Source: Candidatus Lutibacillus vidarii
GTDB lineage: Bacteria; Actinomycetota; Actinomycetes; Actinomycetales; Dermatophilaceae
Length of the DNA stretch: 64,000 bases
Reading direction: 5' to 3'
Assembly (NCBI GenBank): GCA_016717165.1
Contig: JADKGA010000001.1
Coordinates: 248,001 to 312,000, forward strand
Made by a program: the position numbers and the translations under genes. Positions 17,875 to 26,711 of the stretch are shown piece after piece. The notes below the pieces were generated by a model. That model was not told where the DNA came from and did no database searches. It worked only from the letters and a program-made list of their open reading frames with translations. The first letter of the stretch is position 1. Every line of letters starts with the position of its first letter.

Positions 17875-19509
17875 GTGGCGTGGGTTCGTCGGGTGCGGAC
17901 CGCCTCGGGTGCGACGGCGGTTCAGATCGCTGAGTCCGTAGCCGGGCGGCGGCGGATTGTGCGGCATGTCGGCTCGGCCCGCGATGAGGGCGAGCTGGGA
18001 TTGCTCATCGCGGAGGCGAATCGGCTGCTGGCCCGGGATGCCCAGCACGAGCTTGATCTCGGCCTGACGCCGGTGGCCCCGAAAGCGGTGATGGCCCCCG
18101 CGCCGGCCCAGGAGTTGTTCCCCGGACAGCCGCAAGAGCGTCGGTGGGTGCGCCGGGCCCACGTGCTCAAGACCTCCTCCGGGCTGCTGTACGAGGCCTT
18201 GGCCGGGGTGTACACCGGTTTGGGGTTCGACGCAGTGGGCGATGAGGTTTTCCGGGATCTGGTGATCGCCCGGGTCGTGGAGCCGACCAGCCTGCTGGAC
18301 CTCGATCGGGTCCTGGCCGAGCTGGGCCGGTCCTCGGCGAGCCTGTCGACGCGCAAACGGACCCTGCGACGCGCCTGCGCCGGCGGCTACCGCGACACCC
18401 TCGCCGCGGCCTGTTTGACCCATGCCGCCACCCACGGTGACGTGACTCTGGTGCTGTACGACGTGACCACGTTGTATTTCGAGGCCGAGCACGAGGACGA
18501 GCTGCGCAAGGTTGGCTACTCCAAGGAACGGCGCGTCGACCCACAGATCGTCGTTGGTCTGCTGGTCGACCGGCGCGGCTTTCCCCTGGAGGTCGGCTGC
18601 TTCGAGGGCAACAAGGCCGAGACGGCCACGATCGTGCCGATCATCCGTCAGTTCCAGGAACGCCACGGCATCGAGGGCATGGTCATCGTCGCCGACGCCG
18701 GCATGCTCTCCGCCTCGAACTTGAAGGCCCTCGATGAAGCCGGGTTGCGGTTCATTGTCGGCTCCCGCGTCACCAAAGCTCCCGCGGACTTGGCCTCGCA
18801 TTTCCGCTGGCACGGCGACGCGTTCACCGACGGGCAGGTCATCGACACCATCACCCCACGCGTGGCGACCAAGAAGGCGGCCGCGGTCAACGACGACCAC
18901 AAGCGGGCCGAACCGGTGTGGGACCCAGCCATGCACGAGAGGTCGTGGCGGGCGGTGTGGGCCTACTCAAGCAAGCGCGCGGCCCGCGACGGCAAGACAT
19001 TGACCTTGCAGGAGAACCGGGCCAAGGCCGTCATCGCCGGCGAGCAGGCCGCCCGCACCCCCAGGTTCGTCACGATGAAGAGCGGCAGCCGATCGCTCGA
19101 TGAGGCGTCGCTGGCGCGGGCCCGCCGCCTGGTCGGGCTCAAGGGGTACGTAACCAACATCCCCGCCTCGCTGATGCCCCCAGCCGAGGTCATCACCTCC
19201 TACCACGACCTGTGGCACGTCGAGCAGTCCTTCCGGATGTCCAAGACCGACCTGGCAGCCAGGCCCATCTTTGCCCGCACCCGCGAGGCCATCGACGCTC
19301 ACCTGACCGTCGTCTTCGCCGCACTCGCGCTCTCGCGCACCATCCAAGACCGCACCGGCCTGTCCCTGCGCCGATTCCTGCGCACCCTCAAACCCCTGCG
19401 CTCGGCCACGATCGAGATCAACGGCGTCATCAACACCTACCCGCCATCCATCGAACCCGAAATCCAGCCCATCCTCACCGCCCTCCAACAGCCGCCACCA
19501 AGGCACTAA
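17875..19509 (+). CDS. IS1634-type DDE transposase
   Basis: 544 residues from GTG 17875. The RNase-H-like DDE core is visible: VLYDVTTLYFEAEHED (first Asp), GFPLEVGCFEGNKAET, MVIVADAGMLS (second Asp) and YHDLWHVEQSFRMSKTDL (the Glu in the last helix region). Family naming (IS1634, IS4 superfamily) rests on the YSKERRVDPQIVVGLLVD motif and the length. No frameshift is seen, so this may be the one intact copy. A related truncated copy lies at 26672-27623. The stop codon TAA is part of the IS1380 target duplication. Confidence 0.88.
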   Translation: MAWVRRVRTASGATAVQIAESVAGRRRIVRHVGSARDEGELGLLIAEANRLLARDAQHELDLGLTPVAPKAVMAPAPAQELFPGQPQERRWVRRAHVLKTSSGLLYEALAGVYTGLGFDAVGDEVFRDLVIARVVEPTSLLDLDRVLAELGRSSASLSTRKRTLRRACAGGYRDTLAAACLTHAATHGDVTLVLYDVTTLYFEAEHEDELRKVGYSKERRVDPQIVVGLLVDRRGFPLEVGCFEGNKAETATIVPIIRQFQERHGIEGMVIVADAGMLSASNLKALDEAGLRFIVGSRVTKAPADLASHFRWHGDAFTDGQVIDTITPRVATKKAAAVNDDHKRAEPVWDPAMHERSWRAVWAYSSKRAARDGKTLTLQENRAKAVIAGEQAARTPRFVTMKSGSRSLDEASLARARRLVGLKGYVTNIPASLMPPAEVITSYHDLWHVEQSFRMSKTDLAARPIFARTREAIDAHLTVVFAALALSRTIQDRTGLSLRRFLRTLKPLRSATIEINGVINTYPPSIEPEIQPILTALQQPPPRH

Positions 19510-21210
19510 CCTCGATCTTTCATCGGGCCTCTGGGTGGGGGTGGGCGGCGCCGGGATGGCCCGTGGGGCCTGATTCTCTAGTGGGGGTGTGACAGGGGCC
19601 GGGATGTCGGTCCCCGGTGGTCGTCGTCTTCCACGTGACGAGGGGTGCTGCTCGGGCTCGGTCGGTCAGGCACGTGCGGGCCTGGGGTCAGGGCGGTGCC
19701 GCGGCGAGCCGGGCGTGCCCGGTGACGACCAGGTCCGCCCAGGGGGCGGTGGTCTTGATGTGGAGCAGGAGGCGCCGACCCCGCCTGGCGAGGGTCGCGG
19801 CGATGGAGAACACGCGTAGCCGCAGCCGCTTGGGTTCCCACCGTCGAGCGTCGGTGTCGTGCAGCGCGATCAGCTGGGTCCAGGCGGTCAGGTCCAGGGC
19901 GAGCTGGACGATCACCAGCCAGACCCGGTTCTGGTCGAACCCTTGCAGTGGGAGGTTGGCCAGCCCGGTGTCCTTGGCGATCCGGATCCGGTCCTCACAG
20001 CGGGCGCGCCGGCGGTGGCGCAGCTCAAGTTCGGCGAGTTGGCCGCGGGCCGTGTTGGTCGCGAACGCGGTGAGCCGGTAGCCGTCGACGTCGTCGAAGC
20101 GGAGCTGGGCGCCGGGGTGGGGCCGTTCCCGGCGGACGATGACCCGCATCCGTGGCGGGTACCCCTTCAGCAGGCCGGCGCCGGCGAGGAGGTCGGTGAT
20201 CTCGACCAGCGCGGCCCCTTCCCGGATGTCGCCGTCGGCGTCGAGCGCGGCCTGCCAGCACGACTCGGGGACCAGGGCGTACAGCTCGGGCATCGTTGCG
20301 GGGAGGGTGAACCCGACCGAGTACTGCACGCCGCGGGCGTGGAGCCAGTCCAGGAAGCCGTGGGTGCCTCCGGCGCCGTCGGTGCGGACCAACACCTTCT
20401 TCCCCGGCCGGGACGCGTCCACACCGGGCAACGCCTTCAGGGCCGTCCGGGCGACAGTGATGTGGTCGGCCGCCGTGTTCGACCCGGCGTTGCCCTTGCG
20501 CAGCAGCATCGTCAACGGCTCCCCGGCGCCGCCGGGGCCGTGGTCGACGAACGCGACCAACGGATGGAACCCGTAGGTCTTCTTGAACGTCGGCGCCGCG
20601 GCCTCCTTCTGGCTGTGCGCGAGGATGATCGTCGCGTCGATGTCCACGACCACCGGGTTCGTCGCTGAGATCTCGTGGTTCGGGGCGTCGGTTCCCGCCC
20701 GTTGCCACGCGGCCTGCCGCGCGGCCTTCCGGGCCGCGGCGACCGCACGCTCCACCTTCCTGGCGTTCTTGGCCAGCGCCGCGATCGTCCGCGAGATCGT
20801 CGCCTCCGACGCCACCGGCCCGTACACACCCGGTTCGCTGCGGACGACCGCCGCGTCGGCCAGCGCGTCGCCACCCAACGCGACCGCCACCGCCAGATCG
20901 AGGATCACCTTGGCCGGGTCGTGCACCGCCAACGGCCTACGCCACGGCGCCAGCGCTGTGCGCAACCCCCGCGCCAACCCGGTGGCCTCCGCGGCGGCCG
21001 TCAGCAGGACCCCGCCCGCTTGACCGGCCGCACCGACCGGCGCCGCGTCGACGTGGAGACGGGGATACAAGGCGGTAGGCTTGTTCACCTGGAAGGTGCT
21101 CCTCGAGCTGGATGAGATGACGACGTCGCAATCGCCATCTTCCCAGTTCAGGGGCACCTTTCACGTCACCGGCACACCCCCCACCAGCCCGGTACCGTGA
21201 AATCTCGAGG
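19510..21210 (-). mobile_element. IS1380-family element A inserted at the IS1634-A transposase stop codon
   Basis: 1701 bp with ends CCTCGAT... and ...CGAGG, flanked by the 4-bp duplication CTAA (19506-19509 and 21211-21214). It is almost identical to copy B at 41650-43349, in the opposite orientation. Confidence 0.92.
19688..21157 (-). CDS. IS1380-family transposase, copy A (intact)
   Basis: 489 residues starting MPLNWEDGDCDVVISSSSR. DDE transposase of the IS1380 family: NPVVVDIDATIILAHSQKE contains the first Asp, KVLVRTDGAGGTHGFLDWL the second, and HRRRARCEDRIRIAKDTGL the region of the catalytic Glu. No internal stop or frameshift. It differs from copy B mainly by one G in a run near residue 64, which makes it the reference for judging that break. 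Confidence 0.93.
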   Translation of the reverse strand: MPLNWEDGDCDVVISSSSRSTFQVNKPTALYPRLHVDAAPVGAAGQAGGVLLTAAAEATGLARGLRTALAPWRRPLAVHDPAKVILDLAVAVALGGDALADAAVVRSEPGVYGPVASEATISRTIAALAKNARKVERAVAAARKAARQAAWQRAGTDAPNHEISATNPVVVDIDATIILAHSQKEAAAPTFKKTYGFHPLVAFVDHGPGGAGEPLTMLLRKGNAGSNTAADHITVARTALKALPGVDASRPGKKVLVRTDGAGGTHGFLDWLHARGVQYSVGFTLPATMPELYALVPESCWQAALDADGDIREGAALVEITDLLAGAGLLKGYPPRMRVIVRRERPHPGAQLRFDDVDGYRLTAFATNTARGQLAELELRHRRRARCEDRIRIAKDTGLANLPLQGFDQNRVWLVIVQLALDLTAWTQLIALHDTDARRWEPKRLRLRVFSIAATLARRGRRLLLHIKTTAPWADLVVTGHARLAAAPP

Positions 21211-21804
21211 CTAAGCCCAATGACCCAACTCAGGTCTGTGACGGGCTCAAGGGGCTCCCCGACGCGGTCGGGGCGGCGTTCCCGGCCACGATCGTGCAGG
21301 CATGTGTCATCCATCTGATCCGGGCCACGTTCCGGTATGCCTCACGCAGGTACTGGGACCAGCTCGCCAAAGACCTGCGGGCGATCTACACCGCGGTCAA
21401 CGCTGACGCGGCATGGGCCGCGTTCGAAGAGCTCGAGGAGAAGTGGGGCAGGACCTACCCGGCGATCCCAGACTCTGGCGAGCGGCCTGGGAGGAGTTCA
21501 CCCCGTTCCTGGCCTACGACGTGGAGATCCGTCGGGTCCTGTTCAGCACGAACGCGATCGAAAGCCTGAACTCCCGGTACCGGCGTGCGGTCACTGTCCG
21601 CGGGCACTTCCCCACCGAGCAGGCCGCCCTCAAGACCCTGTACCTGGTCACCCGGGGCATGGACCCAAGGGCACCGGTCAGGCACGATGGATCACACGAT
21701 GGAAGCCAGCGTTGAACGCCTTCGCCATCACCTTCGCCGACCGCATGCCCGCGGCGGAGAACCTCTAGAAATGAACGCCGGAAACACCGTTCGTCGGACA
21801 CCCC

Positions 21805-22040
21805 AGTGCTTGGCGTGACCGACATGGTCAGTCATCTCCTCTCCCAGGGCTGCCTTGACCGGCTGCGCGATCGCCGCCCGCTCCGACGGCGTCGCCGTCG
21901 ACGACGACGAGGAGCGACGCTTCATGGCATCCTTGGGCATCGAGCACGCCCGTGATTGTCTCGGTCATCAGTGACCAGCCTTCCCCGCCAGCCACGCTGG
22001 CATGTCAGGCCAGAAACGCCGCTCATCGGACAGCCCCCTT
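21805..22040 (-). mobile_element. IS256-family element B, left-end fragment
   Basis: Read on the minus strand from 22040, it starts GGGGCTGTCCGATGAGCGG, matching the IS256-A left end, and carries the first part of a related but diverged transposase (MPKDAMKRRSSSSST... EEMTDHVGHAKHW). It stops where the IS256-A right end begins. An internal deletion relative to copy A removes about 25 codons. Confidence 0.8.
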
Positions 22041-22237
22041 CAAGACGCGGCCTCCCAAGTGGTAGGGTCCTCCTGTCCCGATGTGATGTGGTCCAATAGC
22101 CGTCGAGCGCTCCGTCTCCCCATGGTGTAGCGTTCGACTACTGGCGGGCGACAGCACAGCGGGCCGCTTGAGTCCGTGAAGCCCTTGGGCTGAGCGTCGC
22201 CTGTAATCTGAATATCAGTCTCACGAGGAGGCAGAAG
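22041..22237 (+). promoter_or_regulatory. Upstream region of the CWB2-repeat protein gene
   Basis: 197 bp without an ORF between an IS256 remnant and the surface-protein gene. AGGAGG at 22224-22229 is the ribosome-binding site. No promoter hexamers are convincing. Confidence 0.4.
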
Positions 22238-24556
22238 TTGAGTACCACAAGCAAAAGCTCAGCCAAGCGGCTGCGCACGGTCGGCGTGGGGGGGATGGCT
22301 GCGCTGATCGGTTTCGCTGGCGTCGCGGCTGCTTCCCCGTCCTTCGCCGCGTTGGCCACGTCCGGAGGCGACATTCGCGTCACGCCCACGGACGCCACGG
22401 TCGACGCGTTGATCCAACCTGCCCAATGGGGTAAGGCTGGCTCGACATCGTCCGCCGCAAGTATGCAGGTCTCGCTACCGAACGCGTTCGCTGCTGGGGA
22501 CCGTGTCCTCGTCCAACTGTTCGACAACGCCGACAGCAACTGCACCGACGTCGCTCACGCGATTGCCTACGCCGCTACCCCGACGGTCAAGGTCCAGGAC
22601 CAGGTGCTCGCGGCCGGGCAGTTGAAGGACAACGCCTCTCCGGGTCCTGACGGAACAACCGCAGGCGCCAGCGGCGACGTGAAGCCCGAAATCGGTGCCG
22701 CTCTCATCTCGTCCTCCACCGCTTGCGAAGCCGTTGGCGTCAAAGACGCTGTGGCAATCACGTTCAAGAACGCCAGCGCGGGTACCGCGACTGACATTTG
22801 GGTCATCGACATCTCTGATGTCAAGATCTCCCTTGGTGCGAGCGTGCCCGTCGGTCCCGTCCGTGCGGTTCCGATCGCCCAGGACGCCGTCCCAGCCTCC
22901 ACTCCTCCTTCGTGGAATCCGAATCCCGCTATGTTTGCCGGCAATGAGAACGGCTACAAGTCGGGTACACAGGCGGTTACACTTTGGACGAATCCCCTGA
23001 TCGTTCAGCCCGCTGACCTTACCCTCGGCTCCCCTGGCCAGATCGTTGCGGACGGAACTTGCCAGACCATTGGCGATGTGACGTTGAGCGAACTCGCTGT
23101 CGACTCGATGCCGGCAGGCAGTTACGTTGTTCATCTGTCCAATGGCACGTTTGACCCCGGGACTCCCTACGCGACAAAGTCAGGCTTCGCGGCGGGCGAT
23201 ACGCTGGCTGTCAACTCGTCGTACCTGGAGGTCACCCTGGCTGCTCCGAGCGCAACGGCCAAGGAGAACTATGTGATCAAGGGTCTTCGTGTCTGTGCTT
23301 CTCCTTCGGACGCTGGGCCGATCGCCCTGCAGTTGGACTCGTCACCGTTCAATGGGCCTGACGACCTGACCAGTGCGACGTTGATTTCGCACGTGGACAT
23401 GCCCGAGTACATTCTCAGCAATTCCATCACTGCCGTCGCATTGCCGAACCGGATCGGTGGGAACGACCGCTACGAGACCGCAGCGAAGATCGCAACCAAC
23501 AGCGGATGTGGGCGCGAGGAGATGCAGTCTGGCCGGTACGCCGTTCTGGCCAGTGGGGAGAACTTCCCCGACGCTCTGTCCGCCAACTTCCTCGCGGGAC
23601 GGCTTGCGGAATACAGCCATGTTTACAATGTGCCGGTCCTTCTTACTACGAAGAACTCGGTTCCCGCCGCAACGATGGTAGCGCTTCGAAACTTGGGTAT
23701 CCGCCACGTGTACATCGTTGGCGGCACGGGCGCTGTGAGTAGCGCGGTCCAGGGTGCGCTGGAAGGCACCCGCGCTTACTACTGCGGCGGCGAGGCGCTT
23801 GACAACAACCAGAACCTTGAGGTTGTTCGTCTCGGAGGCGCGGACCGTTACTCCACGAACCGTGTTTCGATTCAGGCAGCGACTCAGTTGTACCCGAATT
23901 GGAACGGATACCAGTGGCAGTGGCGAGTTGGCGAGGCGAGCAAGAAGACGGCCGTCGTGGCTGCTGGAGATGACATGCTTGGCGGAGCCGACGCCCTGTC
24001 GGCCGGCCCAGTCGCCTACGCCTACTTCCCTCTGGTTCTAACCCCTAGTTCTGGCCTTGGTTCGGACGCACTCGAGGTGTTCGACAATTTGGGGATCCAG
24101 ACCGCGGTGCTTATGGGCGGAACCGGAGCGGTGTCCTCTGCGACCGAAGCGTCAATGAACGCGTCAGGCGTGTCGACTTTGGCGCGCCTCGCGGGTGCCG
24201 ATCGGTGGGAGACGTCTACTCTTCTCGCAGGGTGGGAGATGACTGGCTCCCCCACCGCTAACGCTATCGGCGGGCTGAGCTGGGGTTGGGAAGACTCCTC
24301 GGGTATCTCACACAGTTCAACCTACTTCCTCGCCAACGGTTCGCGCTTCCCCGACGCTCTTGCTGGGGGTGCGCTAGCTGGATCGCATCGAGTTCCGGTG
24401 CTCCTCAGCCCGCAGGCGCCGTTGCCCACCTCGACCACGGCATTCCTGAAGGCGCATGCCGATGGTGGGTCGAACGTCATCGCGCTCGGGCTCACAAGCG
24501 CTGTCGCTCAGAGCACGCTCTCGGCCGCCCAGGCGGCTGTGACCCCGGCCCCTTAG
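22238..24556 (+). CDS. Secreted protein with cell-wall-binding repeats (CWB2)
   Basis: 772 residues from TTG 22238, set by AGGAGG nine bases upstream. A signal peptide is visible: basic SAKRLRTVG, a hydrophobic core and cleavage near AAASPSFAA (about residue 33). Residues 40-390 are an unassigned beta-rich region. Three CWB2 (PF04122) repeats follow from about residue 400, each with an N(D)RYETAAKIA-like start, FPDALSA and VYIVGGTGAVSS signatures (RIGGNDRYETA, RLGGADRYSTN, RLAGADRWETS). CWB2 repeats anchor proteins non-covalently to the wall. The gene lies between IS256 and IS3 remnants and is less GC-rich than the chromosomal genes, consistent with transfer. Its activity is unknown. Confidence 0.9.
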   Translation: MSTTSKSSAKRLRTVGVGGMAALIGFAGVAAASPSFAALATSGGDIRVTPTDATVDALIQPAQWGKAGSTSSAASMQVSLPNAFAAGDRVLVQLFDNADSNCTDVAHAIAYAATPTVKVQDQVLAAGQLKDNASPGPDGTTAGASGDVKPEIGAALISSSTACEAVGVKDAVAITFKNASAGTATDIWVIDISDVKISLGASVPVGPVRAVPIAQDAVPASTPPSWNPNPAMFAGNENGYKSGTQAVTLWTNPLIVQPADLTLGSPGQIVADGTCQTIGDVTLSELAVDSMPAGSYVVHLSNGTFDPGTPYATKSGFAAGDTLAVNSSYLEVTLAAPSATAKENYVIKGLRVCASPSDAGPIALQLDSSPFNGPDDLTSATLISHVDMPEYILSNSITAVALPNRIGGNDRYETAAKIATNSGCGREEMQSGRYAVLASGENFPDALSANFLAGRLAEYSHVYNVPVLLTTKNSVPAATMVALRNLGIRHVYIVGGTGAVSSAVQGALEGTRAYYCGGEALDNNQNLEVVRLGGADRYSTNRVSIQAATQLYPNWNGYQWQWRVGEASKKTAVVAAGDDMLGGADALSAGPVAYAYFPLVLTPSSGLGSDALEVFDNLGIQTAVLMGGTGAVSSATEASMNASGVSTLARLAGADRWETSTLLAGWEMTGSPTANAIGGLSWGWEDSSGISHSSTYFLANGSRFPDALAGGALAGSHRVPVLLSPQAPLPTSTTAFLKAHADGGSNVIALGLTSAVAQSTLSAAQAAVTPAP

Positions 24557-24589
24557 GGACGCAATTGGTACTCCACTGATGGTGGGTGG

Positions 24590-24623
24590 GGAGGCGGGTT
24601 AGGCGCAAGCCTGGCCCGCCTCC
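24590..24623 (+). terminator. Hairpin terminator after the CWB2 gene
   Basis: GGAGGCGGG / CCCGCCTCC arms with an inner AGGC-GCAA-GCCT stem, 34 nt after the stop and followed by TCCTTCGTT. Confidence 0.75.
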
Positions 24624-24783
24624 TCCTTCGTTCAGGAGTGTTCGGGTTCGGCCGCTGACTTGGGTCCAGATTGCGGCATCTAGTGTCCCGCGATTGGTTG
24701 ACTTACGCTTGAGTGGTTGGGGGCGGCTCATAACGTCCTGAGGTTCCCTCCGGATCGTGAAGGCATCGGCTATAGGGAGAGCC

Positions 24784-25074
24784 ATGCCAGAGAAGAGACG
24801 GAAGGTCGATCGGGAGTTCCGCGAGGGCGCGGTCCGGATCGTTCGGGAGTCGAGCAAACCCCTCGCCCAGGTCGCCCGCGACCTGGGCGTGAACGAGGGC
24901 ACGCTGGGTAACTGGGTGAAGCTGGACCGTCAGGCTCGGGAGGGCACGGCCGAGCTGTCGACCAACGACATCGCTGAGCTGAAGCGGCTGCGGGCCGAGG
25001 TCGCCGAGCTGCGGATGGAGCGTGATGTCCTCAAGCGCTCCGTGGTCCTGCCGGTGTTGGACGCGACGAAGTGA
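24784..25074 (+). CDS. IS3-family OrfA (helix-turn-helix transposase subunit)
   Basis: 96 residues from ATG 24784, preceded by AGGGAGAGCC. A helix-turn-helix (VRIVRESSKPLAQVARDLG) is followed by a leucine-zipper-like coiled coil (ELKRLRAEVAELRMERDVLKRS), the usual OrfA layout. The stop overlaps the OrfB start (GTGA, 25071-25074). It belongs to the IS3-family remnant whose orfB is cut at its 3' end. Confidence 0.88.
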   Translation: MPEKRRKVDREFREGAVRIVRESSKPLAQVARDLGVNEGTLGNWVKLDRQAREGTAELSTNDIAELKRLRAEVAELRMERDVLKRSVVLPVLDATK

Positions 25075-25868
25075 GCGTGGCACGCTTCATCGCCGACCAG
25101 AGGACCTTGTACCGGGTGCCCGTCGCGTTCTGCTGCGCCCTGCTGGGGGTGAGCGTGTCCTGGTTCTACAAGTGGGCCAGCCGGCAGCCGACCAAGACGG
25201 CGCGGCGGCGAGCCAAGGTCGACGCCGCGGTCGCGACGGAGTTCACCGCCCGGCGCGGGCTGCACGGGTCGCCCGGGCTGTTCGTGGACCTGCGTGAGCA
25301 GGGCTGGACGGTGTCGGAGCGGACGGTCGCGGACTCGATGCGCCGCCCGGGTTTGGTCGCGCGAAAGATGAAACGCCGCAACGGTTTGACCCGGCAGGAC
25401 AAGACCAAGGCGAAGTTCCCGGACCTGCTGCGGCGCGACTTCACCGCCTCGGCGGTCAACACCCGGTGGGTCGGGGACATCACCGAGATCCCTACCGCGG
25501 CCGGGAAGTTGTACCTGGCCACTGTCATCGACCTGTACTCCAGGCGGCTCCTCGGGGCGGCGACCTCCAGGCACCCCGACGCTGACCTGGCGTGTGCCGC
25601 GATCGAGATGGCGATCGCGGCCCGTGGCGGCCTCGACGCGATCCACGGGGTCATCTTTCACACCGATCGCGGCTCGACCTACACGGCGGACGCGTTCACA
25701 AGACTGTGCCGCGACAGCGGGATCCGGCAGTCGATGGGCCGCGTCGGGTCATGTTTCGACAATGCCGCCGCGGAGGCGTTCCTCTCCACCCTGGAGTGGG
25801 AGGTCTTGTCCCGGCACGAGTTCACCGACCCCGACCACGCCCAGCGGGTCGTTGTCAACGTCGGCTGA
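25071..25868 (+). pseudogene. IS3-family OrfB transposase, 3'-truncated
   Basis: Starts GTG 25071. The integrase core is present: WVGDITEIPTAAGKLYLATVID (Asp), HTDRGSTYTADAF (Asp) and NAAAEAFLSTLEWEVL (Glu). It should continue with a short tail after the Glu helix. Instead the frame runs into the end of an IS21 remnant at about 25854 (TGTCAACGTCGG) and stops after RVVVNVG. The last 49 bp, joined to the same IS21 end, are repeated at 26261. Confidence 0.88.
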
Positions 25869-26021
25869 AAGGCTGACCAGGTTTCGACGGTTGAAGTCTG
25901 ACCAGTCTGGTCTGGTTTTCATGCTTCGTCGGGGGTGGCCGCGGGGACGCGGCCGAGGTCTCGGTCTTTGAGTTGGTAGGAGTCCTGACTCGTGCCATCT
26001 GAGCTGAGATGGGCGCTCTGG
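25819..26021. repeat. 203-bp direct repeat, copy 1 (IS3 3' end + IS21 right-end remnant)
   Basis: Identical to 26261-26463. It contains the last bases of the IS3 orfB, then an IS21-family right end on the minus strand with the last codons of an istB gene (DSYQLKDRDLGRVPAAT, stop near 25919). The two copies flank a 239-bp IS1634 right-end fragment. Confidence 0.85.
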
Positions 26022-26260
26022 GTGACCCAACTCAGGTTCGAGCCTCGATGATCCTCAGCAGCGCCTTGGGCTGCGAGTTTGGTCTGTGCAGGGCACCAGA
26101 AGCTCGTGGTCGACCGGCTCATGGGGCGGCAGTTGCCCCTTCCGCCTGGGAGTCGGTGCCGAAGGATAGACCGAGACAGGCCCGTGACCTGCGACGACGC
26201 CGACGAGTTCGTCACTGATCGCCGTGCCGCAAGGCACTAAGCCGAATGACCCAACTCAGG
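26022..26260 (+). mobile_element. IS1634-like right-end fragment between 203-bp repeats
   Basis: TGACCCAACTCAGG, the IS1634 terminal repeat, occurs at both edges (26023-26036 and 26247-26260). The right part (AAGGCACTAAGCC...) matches the sequence following the IS1634-A transposase stop. No coding capacity. Confidence 0.75.
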
Positions 26261-26463
26261 AGTTCACCGACCCCGACCACGCCCAGCGGGTCGTTGTCAA
26301 CGTCGGCTGAAAGGCTGACCAGGTTTCGACGGTTGAAGTCTGACCAGTCTGGTCTGGTTTTCATGCTTCGTCGGGGGTGGCCGCGGGGACGCGGCCGAGG
26401 TCTCGGTCTTTGAGTTGGTAGGAGTCCTGACTCGTGCCATCTGAGCTGAGATGGGCGCTCTGG
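26261..26463. repeat. 203-bp direct repeat, copy 2
   Basis: Exact copy of 25819-26021. The duplicated unit spans a junction between two unrelated IS remnants, so it arose after that junction formed, or in assembly. Confidence 0.85.
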
Positions 26464-26711
26464 TTGACGTTTGTGCTGGTCAGCGGCGTGGGCGTCGTTG
26501 GACTGACACACCCCGCTGATCGGTAGGCCTGCTGTTCGTGGTGTTCGTGCGGAAGGTCCCGGGCCGGTCCTGACTCGTCCCATCTGAGCTGAGATGCGCG
26601 CTCTGGTTGACGTTTGTGCGGGTCAGCGGCGTGGGCGTCGTTGGACTGACACACCCCGCTGATCGGTAGGCTTGCTGTTCGTGGTGTTCGTGCGGAAGGT
26701 CCAGGGCCGGT
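26426..26711. repeat. Tandem duplication of a 143-bp unit
   Basis: Units 26426-26568 and 26569-26711 are near-identical, both running from CCTGACTCGT to GGGCCGGTC, and differ at a handful of positions. The second unit leads into the IS1634-B transposase. Confidence 0.8.

Larger units (their letters stand above)
17763..21234 (+). mobile_element. IS1634-like element A inserted in IS256-A
   Basis: Ends CCTGAGTTGGGTCA (17763) and TGACCCAACTCAGG (to 21234) are perfect inverted repeats. A 5-bp target duplication TCTGT flanks it (17758-17762 and 21235-21239). Removing it restores the IS256 reading VVCDGLKGLPDAV. It carries its own transposase and, after that gene's stop, a whole IS1380 element. Confidence 0.9.
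16984..21768 (+). pseudogene. IS256-family (mutator-type) transposase, split and frameshifted
   Basis: Coding parts are 16984-17762 and 21235-21768, separated by the IS1634-A insertion at the codons for VCDGLKG. Recognisable parts: MTDHLGHAKHKAPEG, the first catalytic Asp in AVFIDAIYVKVRDGQ, and near the C-terminus STNAIESLNSRYRRAV. Three one-base losses disturb the frame, at GG 17251-17252, CCC 21467-21469 and CCC 21664-21666. At the first, copy D (43566) retains GGG. Dead through the insertion whatever the status of the frameshifts. Confidence 0.85.
16915..21804 (+). mobile_element. IS256-family element A, interrupted by IS1634-A (which carries IS1380-A)
   Basis: The left inverted repeat GGGGCTGTCCGCCGAACGG (from 16915) matches the right one, whose reverse complement reads GGGGTGTCCGACGAACGG (ending 21804). 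No target duplication is visible: the left flank is integrase and the right flank is another IS256 copy. The right boundary may therefore have formed by recombination. The element's own sequence is 16915-17762 plus 21235-21804. Confidence 0.85.
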
